A stretch of DNA of 64,000 bases from Kitasatospora setae KM-6054 (GTDB taxonomy: Bacteria > Actinomycetota > Actinomycetes > Streptomycetales > Streptomycetaceae): contig NC_016109.1 in NCBI RefSeq assembly GCF_000269985.1, forward strand, positions 4,340,001-4,404,000, given 5' to 3'. Position 1 is the stretch's first letter, and every line of letters begins with the position of its first letter. This document shows positions 1-8,213 of the stretch, piece after piece. The notes beneath the pieces were generated by a model. The model did no database searches. It saw nothing but the letters and a program-made list of their open reading frames with translations, and was not told the origin of the DNA. Both the position numbers and the translations under genes were made by a program.

Positions 1-2580
1 GCCCGGGTTGCAGATCACCGGCAGGCAGGTCGACGGCGACGCGGTCGGGGAGCCCGAGGGCTTCCCGGTCGGCTTGCCGGTCGACGACGCGCTCTCGGTC
101 GGCGACGGCTGCTCGACCGGGACGCTCGGCTGCTCGGTCGGGACGGCGGGCGCGGACTCGGTGGCCGAGGCCGACGGCGAGGCACTGACCGGGGCGCCGG
201 AGGAGTCGACCTCCTGGCCCCAGGGGGTCGGCGGGGTGAAGTTCTTCGGGTTGCCCGGGCCGATGATCTTCATGTAGCGGGTGAAGATGTCGGTCGGGTA
301 GTCACCACCGTGGACCTCGTTCTTGCCACCGGTGCCCTTGAGGTCGAGCAGCTTGGCCTTGCCCGGCTCCTCGCGCCACATGCTGACCGAGGTGACCAGG
401 CTGGGCGTGTAGCCGACCCACCAGGCCGACATGCTGTCGTCGGTGGTACCGGTCTTGCCGGCCACCGGGAAGCCCAGCGCGGCGGTCTTGTTGCCGGTGC
501 CGTTCTTCGCCACGTTCTGCAGCACGTCGGTGATGTTGTCGGCGACGGCCGGGTCCAGCGCCGTCTTCGGCGTCGGCCTGGCGAAGTTCGGCAGGTCCTT
601 GCCGTGGAACTGCACGGCGGTCACCGAGTACGGGTCGGTCTGCTGGCCGTGCGCCGCGAACACCGAGTACACCGAGGCCATCCGGATCGCGCTCGGCGTC
701 GAGGTGCCCAGCGGCAGGGTCAGCGTGCTGGCCCCGGCCAGGGTGTCGTCGTGCAGGCCCAGGGTCTGCGCCATCGCCCGGACCTTGTCGCCGCCGACGT
801 CCTGGCCGAGCTGCACGAACGGCACGTTGTACGACCACTGCATGGCCGTCCGCAGCGTCACGTACCCCTTCTTGCCGGGGTCGCTGTTGCGCTGGTGGTA
901 CGGCTGACCGTTCTCCATCGCCTTGCTGCCGTCGGCCCGGTAGATCTGCGCCATGTCGTCGGCCAGGTAGCGCGAGTCCGGGTTGATCTGGGCCGGCTTG
1001 CCGTCCTCGCCGTTCTTGGTGAGGACGCCGTCCTGCATCGCGGCGGCCAGCACGATCGGCTTGAAGGTCGAGCCGACCGGGACGCCCTTGGCGTCGGCGT
1101 TGTTGGTGTAGTGGTTGTTCTCGAAGCCCGGGCCGCCGTAGATCGCCACGATCGCGCCGTCGCCCGGCAGCACCGAGGCGGCGCCGACCTGGACGAACTT
1201 GTCCGCCTCCCGGCTGTCCGGCTTCAGGGTGGCCGCCTGGAAGTCGTCCACGGCCTTCTTCAGGGCGTCCACCTTGTCCTTCTGGAAGGTGGTGTGGATC
1301 TGGTAGCCGCCGCGGTCCAGCGCCGCCGCCGTGATCGTCGAGTCCTTGGAGGTCACGTACTGCTTGGCGGTCTCGATCAGGTACGAGACCTCGCCGGTGG
1401 TCTTGGTGACCTTCTGGGTCTCGATCGGCTCGGGGAAGTCCTTGCACTTGGCCCGGTCCTCGGCGGACAGCACCTTGGTGGTGACCATCCGGTCCAGGAT
1501 CCAGCTCCAGCGGCTGACCATCCGCTCGTGGTTGGCCGGGCTCAGGCTCGGGTCGAACAGGCCCGCGCCCTTCAGCAGGCCGGCCAGCATGGCGCCCTGG
1601 CAGACGTCGATCTTGCTGGCGTCCACGCCGTAGTACGCCTGCGCGGCGGCCTGGATGCCGGTCGCGCCGCGGCCGAACCAGCTGGTGTTCAGGTAGCCCT
1701 CGAGGATCTGCTCCTTGGTCTTCTCGTCGTTGACCTTGAGGGTGATGAAGAATTCCTTGGCCTTCCGCGAGAGCGTCTGGTCCTGCGAGAGGTAGACGTT
1801 CTTCACGTACTGCTGGGTGATGGTCGAACCGCCCTGGGTCTCGCCGCCGGTCGCCATCTTGTAGACGGCGCGGGCGATGCCCTTCGGGTCGATGCCGGAG
1901 TCGGTGCGGAAGGTGTCGTTCTCCGCCGCGATGACCGCGTCCTGCGCCTGGCGGCTGATCTTCGAGAGGTCGACCAGCTGCTGGTTCTCGGTGCCGGTGC
2001 GGGCCATCTCGCTGCCGTCGGCCCAGTAGTAGACGTTGCTCTGGATCTGCAGCGGGACCTTCTCGTCCGGCACCTTGACCATCGCGTACGCGGTGTAGAC
2101 CGCGGCCACGCAGCTGCCGAAGAAGATCAGGAACACGCTCAGCACCTGCCGCCAGGACGGCATCCAGCGCCGGAAGCCCTGCTTGCCGAACCGCGGGTAG
2201 TCGATGATCCGCTTCTTGCCCGGCTTGCCGCCGCGCCCGGCGGCGCGGCCGTTCGGCGGGCCGCCCGCGTCACCGCCGCCGGAACCGCCGGAGCCGCCCT
2301 TGCGGGACTGCTTGCGCATCTCCGCCCGGGTCATCCGGGGCTGCTGCGCGGTCCCGCGCTCGGCCCGCCGGCCGGCGCCGGGGCCGGGGCCCTGGCCCGG
2401 CACCTGGCCGGGTCGGCCGACCCGGTTCAGGCCGGGGGTGCCGCCGGCCGGGGTGTCACGGCCGTACTCGGGTGCGCCCTGGACCGGGCTGCCGTAGGCG
2501 TACGGCTGTCCGGGGTCGGGCTGCCTCGGCGGCTGCTGCTCGCCCCCGGGGTTCGCCGACCTGCGCCGGTGTTCGCTCAT
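1..2580 (-). CDS. Bifunctional penicillin-binding protein (GT51 glycosyltransferase plus transpeptidase), 3' end cut by window edge
   Basis: Class A PBP that polymerises lipid II and cross-links peptidoglycan outside the membrane. About 860 residues are visible without a stop, so the C-terminus lies off the left edge. A Pro/Gly/Arg-rich cytoplasmic region (about 1-140) precedes one membrane segment (about 144-167). The GT51 motif follows (AAENDTFRTDSG, catalytic Glu in END; the usual second EDxxF acid is kept as Asp). The transpeptidase domain has STFK (Ser near residue 504), SYN and KTGTTD (near 709), and a Ser/Pro/Thr-rich tail follows. The ATG at 2578-2580 is preceded by a purine-rich stretch. 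It is divergent from the PadR gene. Family assignment is certain; which numbered PBP it is cannot be said. Confidence 0.95.
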   Translation of the reverse strand, partial: MSEHRRRSANPGGEQQPPRQPDPGQPYAYGSPVQGAPEYGRDTPAGGTPGLNRVGRPGQVPGQGPGPGAGRRAERGTAQQPRMTRAEMRKQSRKGGSGGSGGGDAGGPPNGRAAGRGGKPGKKRIIDYPRFGKQGFRRWMPSWRQVLSVFLIFFGSCVAAVYTAYAMVKVPDEKVPLQIQSNVYYWADGSEMARTGTENQQLVDLSKISRQAQDAVIAAENDTFRTDSGIDPKGIARAVYKMATGGETQGGSTITQQYVKNVYLSQDQTLSRKAKEFFITLKVNDEKTKEQILEGYLNTSWFGRGATGIQAAAQAYYGVDASKIDVCQGAMLAGLLKGAGLFDPSLSPANHERMVSRWSWILDRMVTTKVLSAEDRAKCKDFPEPIETQKVTKTTGEVSYLIETAKQYVTSKDSTITAAALDRGGYQIHTTFQKDKVDALKKAVDDFQAATLKPDSREADKFVQVGAASVLPGDGAIVAIYGGPGFENNHYTNNADAKGVPVGSTFKPIVLAAAMQDGVLTKNGEDGKPAQINPDSRYLADDMAQIYRADGSKAMENGQPYHQRNSDPGKKGYVTLRTAMQWSYNVPFVQLGQDVGGDKVRAMAQTLGLHDDTLAGASTLTLPLGTSTPSAIRMASVYSVFAAHGQQTDPYSVTAVQFHGKDLPNFARPTPKTALDPAVADNITDVLQNVAKNGTGNKTAALGFPVAGKTGTTDDSMSAWWVGYTPSLVTSVSMWREEPGKAKLLDLKGTGGKNEVHGGDYPTDIFTRYMKIIGPGNPKNFTPPTPWGQEVDSSGAPVSASPSASATESAPAVPTEQPSVPVEQPSPTESASSTGKPTGKPSGSPTASPSTCLPVICNPG

Positions 2581-2888
2581 CTCTCCGCGGCTCCTCGGTC
2601 AGGGTGCACAGGCGAAAGAGTACGGCTCCCCGAAAGCCACCTATTCGGGCATTGGAAGCCAACCGGGACGAACCGACCGCGATTCATTACACGCCCGTTG
2701 CCCAGATGCCTTGTGATCGCGGTTACGCGTGCCCCCCTTGCTCCTTCCGTGACCCAGGGTTACTGTTGCCGATATATCGAGCCGATACATCGACGCGACA
2801 CATCGGCTCGGCATACTTCGGCATGCACTGCCGAACCCCGGGCCCGCACCCGACGAGCAGGAACCCCCCACGGAAGGAGGAAGGCGGG
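2581..2888. promoter_or_regulatory. Divergent promoter region with PadR-type inverted-repeat operator
   Basis: This 308-bp gap separates the divergent PBP and PadR genes. A 9-bp inverted repeat, CGAGCCGAT (2778-2786) and ATCGGCTCG (2802-2810), is separated by 15 bp. The palindrome GATATATC lies beside it at 2771-2778. PadR dimers bind such dyads and often repress their own gene, so autoregulation is likely but inferred. No coding sequence is supported here. Confidence 0.6.
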
Positions 2889-3554
2889 ATGAGCCGACGC
2901 TCAGGCGTCCTCGAATTCGCCGTCCTCGGCCTGCTCCACGACGCGCCCATGCACGGGTACGAGCTGCGCAAGCGGCTGAACGTGCTGCTGGGCTCGTTCC
3001 GGGCCTTCTCGTACGGAACGCTCTACCCCTGCCTGAAGAGCCTGGTCGCCCAGGGCTTCCTGGTGGAGGACAACCCGGACGTCGAGTACGTCCCGGCCAC
3101 CGCCCTGAACGGCAAGCGGTCGAAGATCACCTACCGGCTCTCCCCGGAGGGCAAGCAGCGCTTCGAGGAGCTGCTCGCCGACTCCGGCCCGGAGGCCTGG
3201 GAGGACGAGCACTTCGGCGTCCGCTTCGCGTTCTTCGGCCAGACCGACCGGGCGGTCCGGATGCGCGTGCTGGAAGGCCGCCGCAGCCGGCTGGAGGAGC
3301 GGCTGGAGCGGATGCGCAGCTCCATCGCCCGCACCCGTGAGCGCTTCGACGACTACACCCTCGAACTCCAGCGCCACGGCCTGGAGTCGGTGGAGCGCGA
3401 GGTCCGCTGGCTCAACGAGCTGATCGAGACCGAGCGGGCCACCAGAACCGGACGCGGCCCCGCGTCCCCCCAGTCTTCGGACGGCCGTGGTCCGGCCGAC
3501 GGGTCCTCCGACCCGCCCGGGCCACCGTACGACCGCCCGGGGCGCTCCTCCTAG
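2889..3554 (+). CDS. PadR family transcriptional regulator
   Basis: A 221-residue DNA-binding regulator. The N-terminal winged helix (about 5-90) has the typical PadR opening (LEFAVLGLLHDAPMHGYELRK) and the wing region with the TYRLSPEGK signature. A helical C-terminal dimerisation domain (about 100-185) and a disordered Pro/Gly/Asp tail follow. The ATG at 2889 is chosen because GGAGGAAGG lies just upstream and the PadR fold begins within five residues; a longer reading frame upstream has no such support. It sits directly before the inositol-phosphate synthase gene on the same strand, 146 bp away, so it may regulate that gene as well as itself. The ligand is unknown. Confidence 0.93.
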   Translation: MSRRSGVLEFAVLGLLHDAPMHGYELRKRLNVLLGSFRAFSYGTLYPCLKSLVAQGFLVEDNPDVEYVPATALNGKRSKITYRLSPEGKQRFEELLADSGPEAWEDEHFGVRFAFFGQTDRAVRMRVLEGRRSRLEERLERMRSSIARTRERFDDYTLELQRHGLESVEREVRWLNELIETERATRTGRGPASPQSSDGRGPADGSSDPPGPPYDRPGRSS

Positions 3555-3700
3555 CGGAGCGCTGCAGCACCGCGCCGGCCCCGCCGCCCGCGGCGCGGCC
3601 CGGGCGCCCCGCGCGCCCGATTCGGACAGATCAGAACAGTTGTGGAACGAGGTCCCCGCCACAGCACGGCGGACCTCATGAGATTCAGGGAGCAACCGGA

Positions 3701-4783
3701 ATGGGTTCGGTTCGCGTAGCCATCGTCGGCGTGGGCAACTGCGCCGCCTCGCTGGTGCAGGGTGTCGAGTACTACAAGGACGCCGACCCGGCCGGTAAGG
3801 TCCCGGGCCTGATGCACGTCCAGTTCGGCGACTACCACGTCAAGGACGTCGAGTTCGTCGCCGCGTTCGACGTGGACGCCAAGAAGGTCGGCTTCGACCT
3901 GGCCGACGCCATCGGCAACAGCGAGAACAACACCATCAAGATCTGCGACGTGCCGCCGACCGGCGTCACCGTGCAGCGCGGCCACACCCTCGACGGCCTG
4001 GGCAAGTACTACCGCGAGACCATCGAGGAGTCCGACGAGGCTCCGGCCGACGTCGTGCAGGTCCTCAAGGACCGCCAGGTCGACGTCCTGGTCTGCTACC
4101 TGCCGGTCGGCTCCGAGGCCGCCGCGAAGTTCTACGCCCAGTGCGCCATCGACGCCAAGGTCGCCTTCGTGAACGCCCTCCCGGTGTTCATCGCCGGCAC
4201 CAAGGAGTGGGCCGACAAGTTCACCGAGGCCGGTGTCCCGATCGTCGGCGACGACATCAAGTCGCAGGTCGGCGCCACCATCACGCACCGCGTGATGGCG
4301 AAGCTCTTCGAGGACCGCGGTGTCATCCTCGAGCGCACCATGCAGCTGAACGTCGGCGGCAACATGGACTTCAAGAACATGCTCGAGCGCGAGCGCCTGG
4401 AGTCCAAGAAGATCTCCAAGACCCAGGCCGTCACCTCGCAGATCCGCGACCGCGAGCTGGGCGCCAAGAACGTCCACATCGGCCCGTCCGACTACGTCGC
4501 GTGGCTCGACGACCGCAAGTGGGCGTACGTCCGCCTCGAGGGCCGCGCGTTCGGCGACGTCCCGCTGAACCTCGAGTACAAGCTCGAGGTCTGGGACTCC
4601 CCGAACTCGGCCGGTGTCATCATCGACGCCGTGCGCGCCGCGAAGATCGCCAAGGACCGCGGCATCGGCGGCCCGATCCTCTCCGCGTCCTCGTACTTCA
4701 TGAAGTCCCCGCCGGTGCAGTACTTCGACGACGAGGCCAAGGAGAACGTCGAGAAGTTCATCCGCGGCGAGGTCGAGCGCTGA
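3701..4783 (+). CDS. ino1: myo-Inositol-1(3)-phosphate synthase
   Basis: Cytosolic NAD-dependent enzyme converting glucose-6-phosphate to inositol-3-phosphate, the first step to phosphatidylinositol and mycothiol in actinobacteria. The 360-residue protein is of the short actinobacterial type. The Rossmann nucleotide-binding loop VGVGNCA lies at about 9-15. The catalytic-domain signatures NALPVFIAGT, GDDIKSQVGAT and LNVGGNMDFKN are intact. The ATG at 3701 follows AGGGAG at suitable spacing. The PadR gene upstream is the natural candidate regulator. A strong hairpin follows the stop codon. Mycothiol supply also links it loosely to the thiol-control genes trxBA in this window, which is inference. 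Confidence 0.96.
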   Translation: MGSVRVAIVGVGNCAASLVQGVEYYKDADPAGKVPGLMHVQFGDYHVKDVEFVAAFDVDAKKVGFDLADAIGNSENNTIKICDVPPTGVTVQRGHTLDGLGKYYRETIEESDEAPADVVQVLKDRQVDVLVCYLPVGSEAAAKFYAQCAIDAKVAFVNALPVFIAGTKEWADKFTEAGVPIVGDDIKSQVGATITHRVMAKLFEDRGVILERTMQLNVGGNMDFKNMLERERLESKKISKTQAVTSQIRDRELGAKNVHIGPSDYVAWLDDRKWAYVRLEGRAFGDVPLNLEYKLEVWDSPNSAGVIIDAVRAAKIAKDRGIGGPILSASSYFMKSPPVQYFDDEAKENVEKFIRGEVER

Positions 4784-4820
4784 GCGCCCGGTCCTTGATC
4801 CCCGAGCACTGACTCGTCGG

Positions 4821-4859
4821 CCGGAGGGCCGTCCCGCCTCGCGCGGGGCGGCCCTCCGG
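4821..4859. terminator. Bidirectional hairpin between convergent ino1 and the intein-containing gene
   Basis: An 11-bp perfect inverted repeat, CCGGAGGGCCG (4821-4831) and CGGCCCTCCGG (4849-4859), encloses a further short GC stem. It lies between two convergent stop codons, the usual place for a shared terminator. It has no U-tract, which is normal in Streptomycetaceae. Confidence 0.7.
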
Positions 4860-4864
4860 CGCGT

Positions 4865-6682
4865 TCAGGACCAGGCGGCGTCCCAGGTGGCCGGGCCGAC
4901 CACGCCGTCCACCGCGAGCCCGTGCCGCTGCTGGAAGGCCCGGCAGACCCGGGCGGAGTCGGGCCCGTACCAGCCGTCGGCGCTGATCGACCAGCCCCGG
5001 GCGGCCAGCCGCCGCTGCCACATCAGCACGTCGTCCCCGTGCAGCATCGGCGTCTGCGTCCGCAGGTACCGCCCGGGCCAGCGCGGCGGACCGGACGCCG
5101 GCGCGGTGGCCTGCCCCGCCGTCCGCGCGGCGGGCACGCCGCCGAGCGCCGGGTCGGCCGAGACGGTGCCCTCCGGGAAGGCCGGCACCCCGTACCCGTA
5201 CGGCGAGCCGGGGCCGCGGCGCGGGCGGGACTTGAGGTAGACGCCGTCGCCCTCGGCGGAGCCGCTGTCGTTGGTGTTGTGGGTGGGGATGAAGTCGTCG
5301 GTGACGAACAGGCGGGAGGGTGCCGACACCGCGATGCACTGGACCTCTTCGTCGCGCACGTACTCGACGGAGACGACCCGGCGGGCCCACGCGGCGTTCC
5401 GCGGGACGAAACGCTCTGCCTTGCGTGGTGTCCTGAACGGGTTGAAGTGCGGCATGTTGACGTTCTGCACGCGGTACGCGTCCCTGGCAGGGGTGCGGTT
5501 CGGCTGTCGGGGCGAGGTGTAGTGCACATCGCGCCTGACGTTCACCGCGGCCCGGCCGCCGAGTGAGCGAACGAGCTCCTGAACGTCCCCGGCCAGGCGC
5601 TCGGAGGCCGAGGTGAACTCGATCCGCCCCCGGGCGTCAATCGACCCGTCGGTGTCCATCAGTCCTCGCAGGAGCGCCAGCCGGTCCTTGATACCGGCTC
5701 TGCGGTAGCAGGCGGGCAGGAACTTGTGCGGGGCCGTGACGCCCATCAGGCCGAACGCGCGCAGTTCCTCGATCAGCTGGTTCCTGCCCCGGCCGCCGGG
5801 TCCGATGATGCGCCAGTTCCCCTCCACAGCGTGCTCATCGGCGATGTGCGGAACCAATCGGTGACCGTCCGGCAGGCAGGAGCGCAGCTCGGCGAGGACG
5901 TCCGGGTCGGTGTTGGTGAAATGCAGTCCGCCGCCGCTGGCGCCGCCGTCCCCGATGAGCAGCCCGAGCAGGTACGGGTCGATCGGGAGCGGCTCGCCCG
6001 TCTGCCGGTACTCGACGGGTTCGATGAGGGGCACGCGCACCCGGGAACCGGGGCGGGAGACCAGGGCGGCGAGTTCCAGGGTCGTGACCACCCTCGGGCG
6101 GGCCCGGCCGTCGATCGCGACCTGCCAGAGGTGCTCCTCGCACGCCTCGGCGGCGGAGCCGTCCCGGAGGGTGATCCGGTGCACCGGTCGGATGCCCTTG
6201 GGGTGGACGCCGGTGATCTCGGAGGGCCGGCCCTCCGGATCCACGACGGGATCTCCGACCCGCAGGTCACCCATCCTCCGGTAGCCGGTGGGGGTGAGCA
6301 CCCCGGCGTGCAGCGGGAGGGCGTTGCCCTCCACCGTCCGGATGGTGTCGGCGTCGTAGGCGACGACCACGCCGGTGTGGCTGCCGCCGTCGGGGCCGAG
6401 GTAGAAGGGACCGCCGAGGACGGGGTAGTCGGTCCAGCGGCCGCGGTCGCGCCACCAGGTGACGGCGGCGAGGCAGGAGGCGGTCATCGGCCAGAGGGCG
6501 TCCATGCCGGCCCGGTGGGCGGCCCAGGCTTCGAAGGTGGCGCACCAGGGCTGGCCGTCGGACCATTCCAGGCCGGGGGTCTCGGTGCTGTAGCGCTGGC
6601 GGTTGTTCCAGGTTCCGTCGGGGTCGCGGCCTTCGTGCCGGCCGACCTGGCCGAGCAGAAGGGCGGTGAACTCGTCCCGCAT
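4865..6682 (-). CDS. CHAP-like peptidoglycan hydrolase with C-terminal peptidoglycan-binding domain, interrupted in frame by an intein
   Basis: The 605-residue precursor has extein residues 1-120 and 470-605, so the spliced product would be 256 residues. The N-extein looks like a CHAP/NlpC-type cysteine amidase: QPWCATFEAW supplies Cys47, SHTGVVVAY supplies His102, and TVEGN supplies Glu118/Asn120. The C-extein begins TNDSGSAEGDGVYLK, which joins naturally to VEGN. It continues through a Pro/Gly linker to a PG_binding_1 domain (about 538-605, with DGWYGPDSARVCRAFQQRHG). No signal peptide is obvious, so export is unclear. The ATG at 6680-6682 is the first start before the domain. Residues 121-469 form an intein (separate entry). 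Confidence 0.88.
   Translation of the reverse strand: MRDEFTALLLGQVGRHEGRDPDGTWNNRQRYSTETPGLEWSDGQPWCATFEAWAAHRAGMDALWPMTASCLAAVTWWRDRGRWTDYPVLGGPFYLGPDGGSHTGVVVAYDADTIRTVEGNALPLHAGVLTPTGYRRMGDLRVGDPVVDPEGRPSEITGVHPKGIRPVHRITLRDGSAAEACEEHLWQVAIDGRARPRVVTTLELAALVSRPGSRVRVPLIEPVEYRQTGEPLPIDPYLLGLLIGDGGASGGGLHFTNTDPDVLAELRSCLPDGHRLVPHIADEHAVEGNWRIIGPGGRGRNQLIEELRAFGLMGVTAPHKFLPACYRRAGIKDRLALLRGLMDTDGSIDARGRIEFTSASERLAGDVQELVRSLGGRAAVNVRRDVHYTSPRQPNRTPARDAYRVQNVNMPHFNPFRTPRKAERFVPRNAAWARRVVSVEYVRDEEVQCIAVSAPSRLFVTDDFIPTHNTNDSGSAEGDGVYLKSRPRRGPGSPYGYGVPAFPEGTVSADPALGGVPAARTAGQATAPASGPPRWPGRYLRTQTPMLHGDDVLMWQRRLAARGWSISADGWYGPDSARVCRAFQQRHGLAVDGVVGPATWDAAWS
5276..6322 (-). mobile_element. Class 3 intein with LAGLIDADG homing endonuclease
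   Basis: Residues 121-469 of the host protein (349 residues) form a full-size intein. It starts with Ala instead of Cys/Ser. Block A is ALPLHAGVLTPTGYRRMGDL followed by RVGDPVV. Block B has EEHLW, with His184 and Trp186. Block F has VQCIAV with Cys449, and block G is IPTHN with Thr467, His468 and terminal Asn469, followed by +1 Thr. Trp(B:12), Cys(F:4) and Thr(G:5) together are the hallmark of class 3 inteins, which use the block F Cys as first nucleophile. LAGLIDADG-type motifs (LLGLLIGDGG at 238-247; LLRGLMDTDGSID at 337-349) keep their acidic residues, so the homing endonuclease looks intact. Confidence 0.9.
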
Positions 6683-6803
6683 GGGGCCTCCCGTTGTCCG
6701 AACTGGTTCTTCCCTCCCTGCGGGGTCAACGAGCCGGGAAGCGCCGGGTCATCGGTGGTGCGGGAGCGCGCGGGGGGCGTCCGTTCGCCGGAAGTCGACC
6801 GAT

Positions 6804-6817
6804 GTTTCACGTGAAAC
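6804..6817. promoter_or_regulatory. parS: parS site 1 (GTTTCACGTGAAAC)
   Basis: A perfect 14-bp palindrome matching the actinobacterial ParB-binding site. It lies in the gap between the intein-containing hydrolase gene and the MFS gene, about 25 kb left of oriC. Confidence 0.93.
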
Positions 6818-6845
6818 GGGCTCGGACGCGTGGCACCCTTGGCGG

Positions 6846-8147
6846 GTGATCACCGAACGCCCTCCACGCGAGGCCTCCCTGTTCGGGCTGCTGCTCGGGC
6901 TGCTGCGCGGCCCGGGGTTCCGGCGGCTGCTGACGGTCCGGCTGCTCTCGCAGTTCTCGGACGGGGTGTTCCAGGCCTCGTTGGCGGCCTTCGCGCTGTT
7001 CTCGCCGGACAAGCAGTCCTCGCCCGGCGAGATCGCCGCCGCGCTGGCGGTGGTGACGCTGCCGTTCTCGGTGGTCGGCCCGTTCACCGGCGTGATGCTG
7101 GACCGCTGGCGGCGCCGGCAGGTGCTGCTGACGGGCAATCTGGTCCGCGGCGGGCTCTGCCTGCTGACCGCCCTGCTGCTGCTCGGCGGGGTGCCGAGGT
7201 GGGGGTTCTACGCGGCGGCGCTGCTGGTGATCGGGATCAACCGGTTCATCCTGTCCGGCCTGTCGGCCTCGCTGCCCCGGGTGGTGGAGCCGTCCGCGCT
7301 GGTCACCGCGAACGCGGTCTCGCCGACCCTGGGCACGGTCGCGGCGACGGCCGGCGGCTTCCTCGGCCTGGGGCTGGGCCTGGTGGCCTCCGGTGCGGCC
7401 GGGGGCGCGCTGACGGTGGGGCTCTCCGCGCTGCTGTACCTGGTCGCCGCGCTGGCCGTGCGGCCGATCGGGCCGGACGAGCTGGGCCCCGACCTGCCGC
7501 TCGAACTCCCGCCGCTGCGGCAGGCGCTGGCCACCGCCTGGCACGACCTGCGGGCCGGCCTGGGCCACCTGCTGCGGGAGTGCCGCCCGGCGGTGCGGGC
7601 GCTGGCCGCGGTCAGCCTGGCCCGGTTCTGCTACGGCGTGCTGACCGTGGTGGTGCTGATGCTGTGCCGCTACACCTTCAACCGGGCCGAGGACGTCGAC
7701 GGCGGCCTGGCCACCCTGGGGCTGGCAGTCGGGATGTCCGCGGTGGGCTTCTTCCTGGCCGCCGCGGTCAGCCCGTGGGCCACCCGCCGGCTCGGCCTGC
7801 ACGGCTGGATGACGCTCTGCCTGGCCGCGGCCGCCGTGTTCGTCCCGGCGCTCGGCCTGTTCTTCCGGACGGCCCCGACCATGGCGGCGGCGCTGCTGCT
7901 GGGCGTGGTCACCCAGGGCACCAAGATCTGCGCCGACACCCTGGTGCAGGAGTCGGTCGAGGACGAGTACCGCGGCCGGGTGTTCGCGATCTACGACGTC
8001 CTGATGAACGTCTCGTACGTCGCCGCGGCCGCCGCCACCGCGCTGGTGCTGCCGCTGGACGGCCGCTCGGCGCCGGTGGTGCTGGCGCTGGCCGCGCTGT
8101 ACGCGCTCGGTGCGCTGCTCTACTTCCGGGCCTCGCGCCGCAGTTGA
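6846..8147 (+). CDS. MFS family transporter
   Basis: Predicted inner-membrane secondary transporter of 433 residues, with about 12 hydrophobic segments. The motif LDRWRRRQVLLTGNLVRGG after the second helix resembles the MFS A-motif loop, and a second basic loop follows the half-way point. The GTG at 6846 is taken as start because the fold begins directly after it (ITERPPREASLFGLLLGLL). The longer open frame upstream would run through parS site 1 and lacks a ribosome-binding site. The substrate cannot be told. A conserved MFS gene at this place in Streptomyces chromosomes suggests a housekeeping role, but this is inference. Confidence 0.85.
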   Translation: MITERPPREASLFGLLLGLLRGPGFRRLLTVRLLSQFSDGVFQASLAAFALFSPDKQSSPGEIAAALAVVTLPFSVVGPFTGVMLDRWRRRQVLLTGNLVRGGLCLLTALLLLGGVPRWGFYAAALLVIGINRFILSGLSASLPRVVEPSALVTANAVSPTLGTVAATAGGFLGLGLGLVASGAAGGALTVGLSALLYLVAALAVRPIGPDELGPDLPLELPPLRQALATAWHDLRAGLGHLLRECRPAVRALAAVSLARFCYGVLTVVVLMLCRYTFNRAEDVDGGLATLGLAVGMSAVGFFLAAAVSPWATRRLGLHGWMTLCLAAAAVFVPALGLFFRTAPTMAAALLLGVVTQGTKICADTLVQESVEDEYRGRVFAIYDVLMNVSYVAAAAATALVLPLDGRSAPVVLALAALYALGALLYFRASRRS

Positions 8148-8213
8148 TCCCGGGCGGCCGCTAGGGTACGTGGGCGCACGGCACCGCGAAAGCCGCACAT
8201 GGGGGAAGACCAG

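Noticed and set aside
310..2892. 860-residue plus-strand open frame opposite the PBP gene
   Set aside because: Its translation is low-complexity Arg/Val/Gly with no family likeness, while the minus strand gives a complete PBP. It is a GC-rich antisense shadow.
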